A stretch of 64,000 nucleotides of DNA from Anaerolineae bacterium (lineage in GTDB: Bacteria; Chloroflexota; Anaerolineae; B4-G1; DUEL01). The notes below the pieces were generated by a model. It saw nothing but the letters and a program-made list of their open reading frames with translations. It was not told where the DNA came from and did no database searches. How positions within the stretch are numbered: the first letter of the stretch is position 1; the number at the start of each line of letters is the position of its first letter. The stretch covers positions 77,226 to 141,225 of the forward strand of contig JANXCY010000001.1 of assembly GCA_025060135.1 (NCBI GenBank). The letters are read 5' to 3'. Shown piece by piece: positions 62,401-64,000 of the stretch. The position numbers and the translations under genes were made by a program.

Positions 62401-62516
62401 AGCAATTGCTGAATAGCCGGATTGAGGCCCTCCTTCAGAAAGGTGTGCTGGACCGGGAGGAGTTGCTGGAGGACGTCGCTGCCGCGCTGCGCAAGTTGGA
62501 GCGGGTTGCTCGGTAG
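56475..62516 (+). CDS. Giant hybrid histidine kinase with about eight GAF modules and two receivers
   Basis: The 2013-residue protein has no membrane segment. In order it shows an RsbRD-N-like domain (1-150), GAF modules at about 150-312, 322-449 (shortened type), 459-632, 636-809, 819-982, 986-1152, 1159-1325 and 1332-1495, then HisKA with His1521 in MSHELRTPLNS. HATPase_c follows (about 1575-1735; LVSNAAKF, DSGIGIPPEK, GTGLGLTISK), then a receiver with Asp1816 in TLDVMMPGKDGW and a second receiver with Asp1937 in ILDLLMPEMDGF. It could collect signals from the kinase-less receptors and pass phosphate inside itself. GAGGAGATGAGGG precedes the ATG. Confidence 0.93.
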   Translation: MSQSGMMVSKELMEFLVAGREELERRLWESLQATLFTNRVTIRPAHLGQMAREETEAFLAFLQDGNLTPIRERGAQRLRDGLGEKAVLDLATALRLFCAAHLTGDRLVEGLRVADAYMGAFLEGYLEAREAMILEEQEGLRAAFERALADAARRLEVAVEVGRSFSAILDLEELLRTAVQMIRERFSLYYVGIFLTDEYGRWAVLRAGAGEEGAEGPAPGFKLEVGGDSAIGQCMARGEPLVFYEVGESSAQWTPLLPETRAEVVLPLVARGRIVGALTLQSRRTPGFTPEDVTAFQILALEVAAALENARLLAEAQARAQEVEKIHRRYLREEWDRFVSEVAEHRPISYAYDQATGSVSPLRDGRWPGLEEVTQERRTVALSDAASLLPSPDMPALPKAALAVPLTLREEVIGAVGFYEMESPRAWSPEEIALVEAISAQVAMAIENARLFEQTQRALAETELLYQAGAELNAAQSYDEVLAVLQKYTLVGEADRNVSLNLYDRPWVGEDVPEWSIPVARWTRLSPEALSDRYPLRAFPSAARLLRPDAPTIISDVATDAQMDERARALYRDRFQAGSTIFIPLVVAGQWIGYINAIYSQPREFPEAGVRRLMALAGQAAIAVQSIRRLEQTQQALAETEALYRAARAISEATSVEEIARGAALVAPLLGCTACALTVATLTDPDGIPTHGDIYPVMAAGEQWLTFPPMQAFPIADPQAARRVLDEPDFVLVYADVEDPGLDIPSVVRENTRNMGMRGMVTAGLSMFGRALGFLSFLSPNPIAGLSEEQKHRIRTIADQVAIALENRRLLEETTRRAAQLATAAEVSSAASSILSLEELLPQTAELIRQRFNLYYVGIFLLDETGRWAVLRAGTGEAGRQMLEMGHKLEVGGKSMIGWCTANAKARIALDVGVEAIRFDNPLLPHTRSEMALPLVSRGRVIGAMTIQSDRPAAFTEEDITVLQTMADQLATAIENARLFAETGQALIETRELFEAGRAISAATTPAEVAQALVRYVARAGLDLARVLVLEPVGDRPAYVIMGEHWAVDGRPVHPYGTRLPIADFGLRQFIQPTEAIVVEDIHNDPRVDAQVRMVLEVLRLGSFALVPISIGSRMLGMLLVGRDAPAVYPEKLVRNLWTLCGQAAIAMENLRLLEETRRRAQELETINEIGRTISSVLDPQAVMRQIVDITKSRFGYHFVGILLTEDRHLVFEDGSTIGNSALRLPPRTIILDIERPGIATDAARVGQPVLVNDVLSDPRFITVPQLSATRAELAVPIEVKGRIIGVLDVHSDRTHAFGQADVLLLTSLASAAGVALENARLFAETEAEAHRRALISEVLQVAATTMDPYELLRRAAGAIARRLEMPTLVMEWEPETEALRLVTVHGADGAEIPMPSDGRVSRQQAPLLVDALFRSETTVLRDIPHTTTGRLVGLARQWGLMDAALAPMLIRGQPVGLLALGRPPGHPPIDEGEMEFLNIVAGNLSVAWENARLYQEAVETAERLKEVDRLKSQFLANMSHELRTPLNSIIGFSRVILKGIDGPITEQQRQDLEAIFNSGQHLLGLINDILDISKIEAGKMELSFEPTDLGEIIRGVMSTAIALVKDKPIELQQSIPPELPTIIADSRRIRQVLLNLVSNAAKFTDQGFIRVEAHADEEFVTISVSDSGIGIPPEKLPHIFEAFTQVDASPSRKYGGTGLGLTISKSFVELHGGKIWVESELGKGSTFTFMLPIQGPPHLRMEVQPELVEEAPSLEEAPAPEGKGRLVLCVDDDEGVITLFRRYLDRQGYQVVGLTDPFQVVDMVKQVRPFAITLDVMMPGKDGWQVIQELKADPETRDIPVIMCTIVAEKGKGLSLGAADYLVKPILEQDLLAALERLDREEGRHRVLIVDDQPEDRHLLRRIIESQEGYEVTEAASGQEAILLVRQRRPHIIILDLLMPEMDGFAVLEALKADELTRSIPIIVVTAKELTERDKQLLNSRIEALLQKGVLDREELLEDVAAALRKLERVAR

Positions 62517-62591
62517 CCGGGGGGAGGCGGAGTTGGGGGCAACCCCCAGGTAGGGCGTTCGGATTCCCGCGCAACGACCGATGGACTGAAT

Positions 62592-62633
62592 GGGTGGCGG
62601 CGGCAAAGCCGTCGCCATCCCTTTTCTTCTCTT
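62592..62633 (+). terminator. Rho-independent terminator after the giant kinase
   Basis: GGGTGGCGGCGGC (62592-62604), an AAA loop and GCCGTCGCCATCCC (62608-62621) form a long stem with one bulge, followed by the T-rich CTTTTCTTCTCTT. Confidence 0.75.
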
Positions 62634-62770
62634 GGGGGTGGACGGCCGGGTAACGTTCTGACGTTGGCCCTGGAGCGCAGGCCGCCTGGGATGGAGATGC
62701 CAGCGGATAGCCTGTGGGACGGATCTCTCAAAGAAGGCGTGCGTAACTCCTGTGGGGCGTGGAGGGCCTG

Positions 62771-63139
62771 GTGAGTTCCGGTCGCCAGCGAGTCGGTTTG
62801 GGCCGCCAGGGGGAAGAACTGGCTGTTCAGGAACTACAGCGCCGGGGGTATGAGATCGTGGCGCGCAATTGGCGCTGCGCGCTCGGAGAAGCCGACATCA
62901 TTGCCCGGCGCGGGCCGGTGTGGGCCTTCGTGGAGGTCCGTACCCGTCGGGGAGCGACCTTTGGTCTACCGGAGGAGTCCATCACTCCCCGAAAACGGGC
63001 CCGGATGATGGCGGTCGCCGAACGGTATATCGCTGAGCATGGCCTCTGGGAGGCCGAGGGGCGACTGATGGTGGTGGCGGTGGTGATGGATCGGGCCGGG
63101 CATCTGCAGCGGTTGGAGGTGCTGGAAGTGGAGGGGTGA
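62771..63139 (+). CDS. yraN: YraN / UPF0102 family endonuclease-fold protein
   Basis: The 122-residue protein matches YraN: GRQGEELAVQELQRRGYEIV, ARNWRCALGEADIIARRG with the acidic residues, and WAFVEVRTRRGATFG. The fold is of the restriction-endonuclease type, and the Glu-x-Lys motif appears as Glu-x-Arg, which is common in this family. The biological role is unclear, though it is often found near rnhB and DNA-processing genes. Here it is alone. The GTG at 62771 follows GGAGG with a 5-base spacing, and another GTG at 62759 is possible. Confidence 0.85.
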   Translation: MSSGRQRVGLGRQGEELAVQELQRRGYEIVARNWRCALGEADIIARRGPVWAFVEVRTRRGATFGLPEESITPRKRARMMAVAERYIAEHGLWEAEGRLMVVAVVMDRAGHLQRLEVLEVEG

Positions 63140-63150
63140 AAACGGGCAGA

Positions 63151-63185
63151 GGGTGCGGCGGGCGGCCTGGCCGCCCGCCGCACCC
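63151..63185. terminator. 15-bp perfect hairpin between convergent genes
   Basis: GGGTGCGGCGGGCGG (63151-63165) pairs fully with CCGCCCGCCGCACCC (63171-63185) around CCTGG. It lies between yraN and the leftward gene ending at 63194, so it probably serves both. Confidence 0.75.
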
Positions 63186-63193
63186 GTCTCCTT

Positions 63194-63832
63194 CTACCGG
63201 GAGGATCGGAAGCGAATCCCGTCCGGCAGGCTTTCTATCAGCGTCCGCGCAGGCACAAAGACCGCCCGAAGCCGCTGAACTGCCGGATCTAGCCCGGAGG
63301 GCCCCAGCGGGATCGCCACCGGGATCGCCATACGGATGGGTACTGTCTGACTCACCGGAACCGTCATCTGGACAGGGATAGTCGTCTCCACCGGAACTGC
63401 CATATTCAGTCGGACCGGGAGGCGCAACCCGGCGGGCAGGGCCAGAGAGACAGAGCCGTTGATGACTCCGCCGCCCCCCGGAAGGATGAATCGGGCCGGT
63501 AGTTCCAGAGGGACCGGTTGGGTCAGCACCACCACGGTCTCCTGGTGGATAGGCAGGTCAAAATCCAGGCCCAGGGGCTGATCCAGCGGCAGGTTAAACT
63601 GGATGTGGACCGGCTGGTCCACCGGCACCGTTGTCTGAATGACCGTCTCCCCCAGGCCTAGAAATGCCTGGTCCAGATTGATCAGGAGCGGTTCCAGCAG
63701 ATGGGTCTTCAGATGAAGAAGAGGACCGATCGCCAGGATCAGAACCAGAATCAGGATCAGATTAACGGTGAAAGAGAACAGAATGGCAAAGGTGGTGAAG
63801 GCCCGCCAGATACGTTGGAAGCGCGTGTTCAT
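63194..63832 (-). CDS. Membrane-anchored low-complexity beta-repeat protein, unknown function
   Basis: The 212-residue protein has one N-terminal membrane helix (FAILFSFTVNLILILVLILA, about 15-35) and then an outside or inside domain made of short alternating strands rich in Val, Pro and Thr: TTVPVDQPVHIQFNLPLDQP, VETTIPVQMTVPVSQTVPI, RMAIPVAIPLG. The repeats have a period of about 8-10 residues and suggest a fibre or beta-solenoid. No enzyme motif is seen. The ATG at 63832 begins 11 bases after the stop of the upstream gene, so they form an operon. Confidence 0.6.
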   Translation of the reverse strand: MNTRFQRIWRAFTTFAILFSFTVNLILILVLILAIGPLLHLKTHLLEPLLINLDQAFLGLGETVIQTTVPVDQPVHIQFNLPLDQPLGLDFDLPIHQETVVVLTQPVPLELPARFILPGGGGVINGSVSLALPAGLRLPVRLNMAVPVETTIPVQMTVPVSQTVPIRMAIPVAIPLGPSGLDPAVQRLRAVFVPARTLIESLPDGIRFRSSR

Positions 63833-63843
63833 GGTGGCTCCCC

Positions 63844-64000
63844 TTATCTGAGAATGTAGTACGTCCCCTTCTTATCTCCTACCTTGATGAGCACCCCTTT
63901 CTCCACCAGGTCGGCCAGGTCCAACCGCAAAGTCTCCGGGCTGACATGCGGGCAGATGGCCTGATACTCCCGATTGGTGATACGGCCGTACCGTCCGATG
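63844..64000 (-). CDS. C-terminal end of a winged-helix protein (partial)
   Basis: The leftward frame ends at a TAA at 63844-63846 and gives 51 residues: GRYGRITNREYQAICPHVSP, then LRLDLADLVEKGVLIKVGDK and a final KGTYYILR. This is a classical winged-helix pattern, in which an NREYQ helix is followed by a recognition helix and a GTYY wing, as at the C-terminus of AlbA-2/RecG-like or Fic-associated transcription proteins. The rest lies beyond the window. Confidence 0.55.
   Translation of the reverse strand, partial: IGRYGRITNREYQAICPHVSPETLRLDLADLVEKGVLIKVGDKKGTYYILR

Overview
The window reads as chromosomal DNA of a GC-rich (roughly 60% by eye) bacterium, most likely a member of the Chloroflexota close to Anaerolineae. 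This placement is an inference. It rests on the fused glycyl-tRNA synthetase, the many kinase-less GAF-domain receptors, lipoproteins with TPTP-rich linkers, the lack of any outer-membrane gene, and frequent GTG starts behind GGAGG ribosome binding sites. No rRNA, CRISPR array, prophage or replication origin was seen.

The left half (1-36 kb) is mostly ordinary housekeeping content. Positions 1-1200 hold a gene end, a glycosyltransferase-type C-terminal fragment cut by a truncated IS5-like transposase, and a terminator. Then come a dihydropyrimidinase-like amidohydrolase, a lipoprotein and a lone ABC ATPase. A leftward group follows (LysM protein, a decayed gene, dnaN, a membrane protein, tRNA-Thr, hypE), then tyrS, an alpha/beta hydrolase, a DUF456 protein, tRNA-Lys and a phosphodiester glycosidase lipoprotein. 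An overlapping pncB-kptA pair, a four-cluster ferredoxin, tRNA-Leu and an MFS transporter come next. They are followed by dnaK-grpE, a YbhN-like membrane protein, a thiolase, a BMP lipoprotein, a transaldolase-family enzyme, a PyrK-like reductase and fused glyQS. Several good sigma70-type promoters with 16-17 bp spacers are visible here.

The right half (32.6-62.5 kb) is a long rightward signalling locus. Two single-domain response regulators precede a membrane histidine kinase. Then come a hendecad coiled-coil protein with a nuclease-like fold, a ParA-type ATPase without ParB, and six membrane receptors that have GAF domains but no kinase, cyclase or methyl-accepting domain. Between the receptors lie a second coiled-coil nuclease-like protein, a geranylgeranyl-reductase-type flavoprotein and an orphan substrate-binding protein. 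The locus ends with a PF04672-type methyltransferase, a stand-alone RsbRD-N-like domain and a 2013-residue hybrid histidine kinase carrying the same N-terminal domain, about eight GAF modules and two receiver domains. The six receptors share a core GAF block, and all end in a similar short C-terminal tail. A reasonable hypothesis is a ParA-positioned membrane sensory array that reports to the giant hybrid kinase and the small response regulators.

The window ends with yraN, a strong bidirectional terminator, and two leftward genes: a membrane-anchored low-complexity protein and the end of a winged-helix protein. Intergenic regions carry several short dispersed repeat families.
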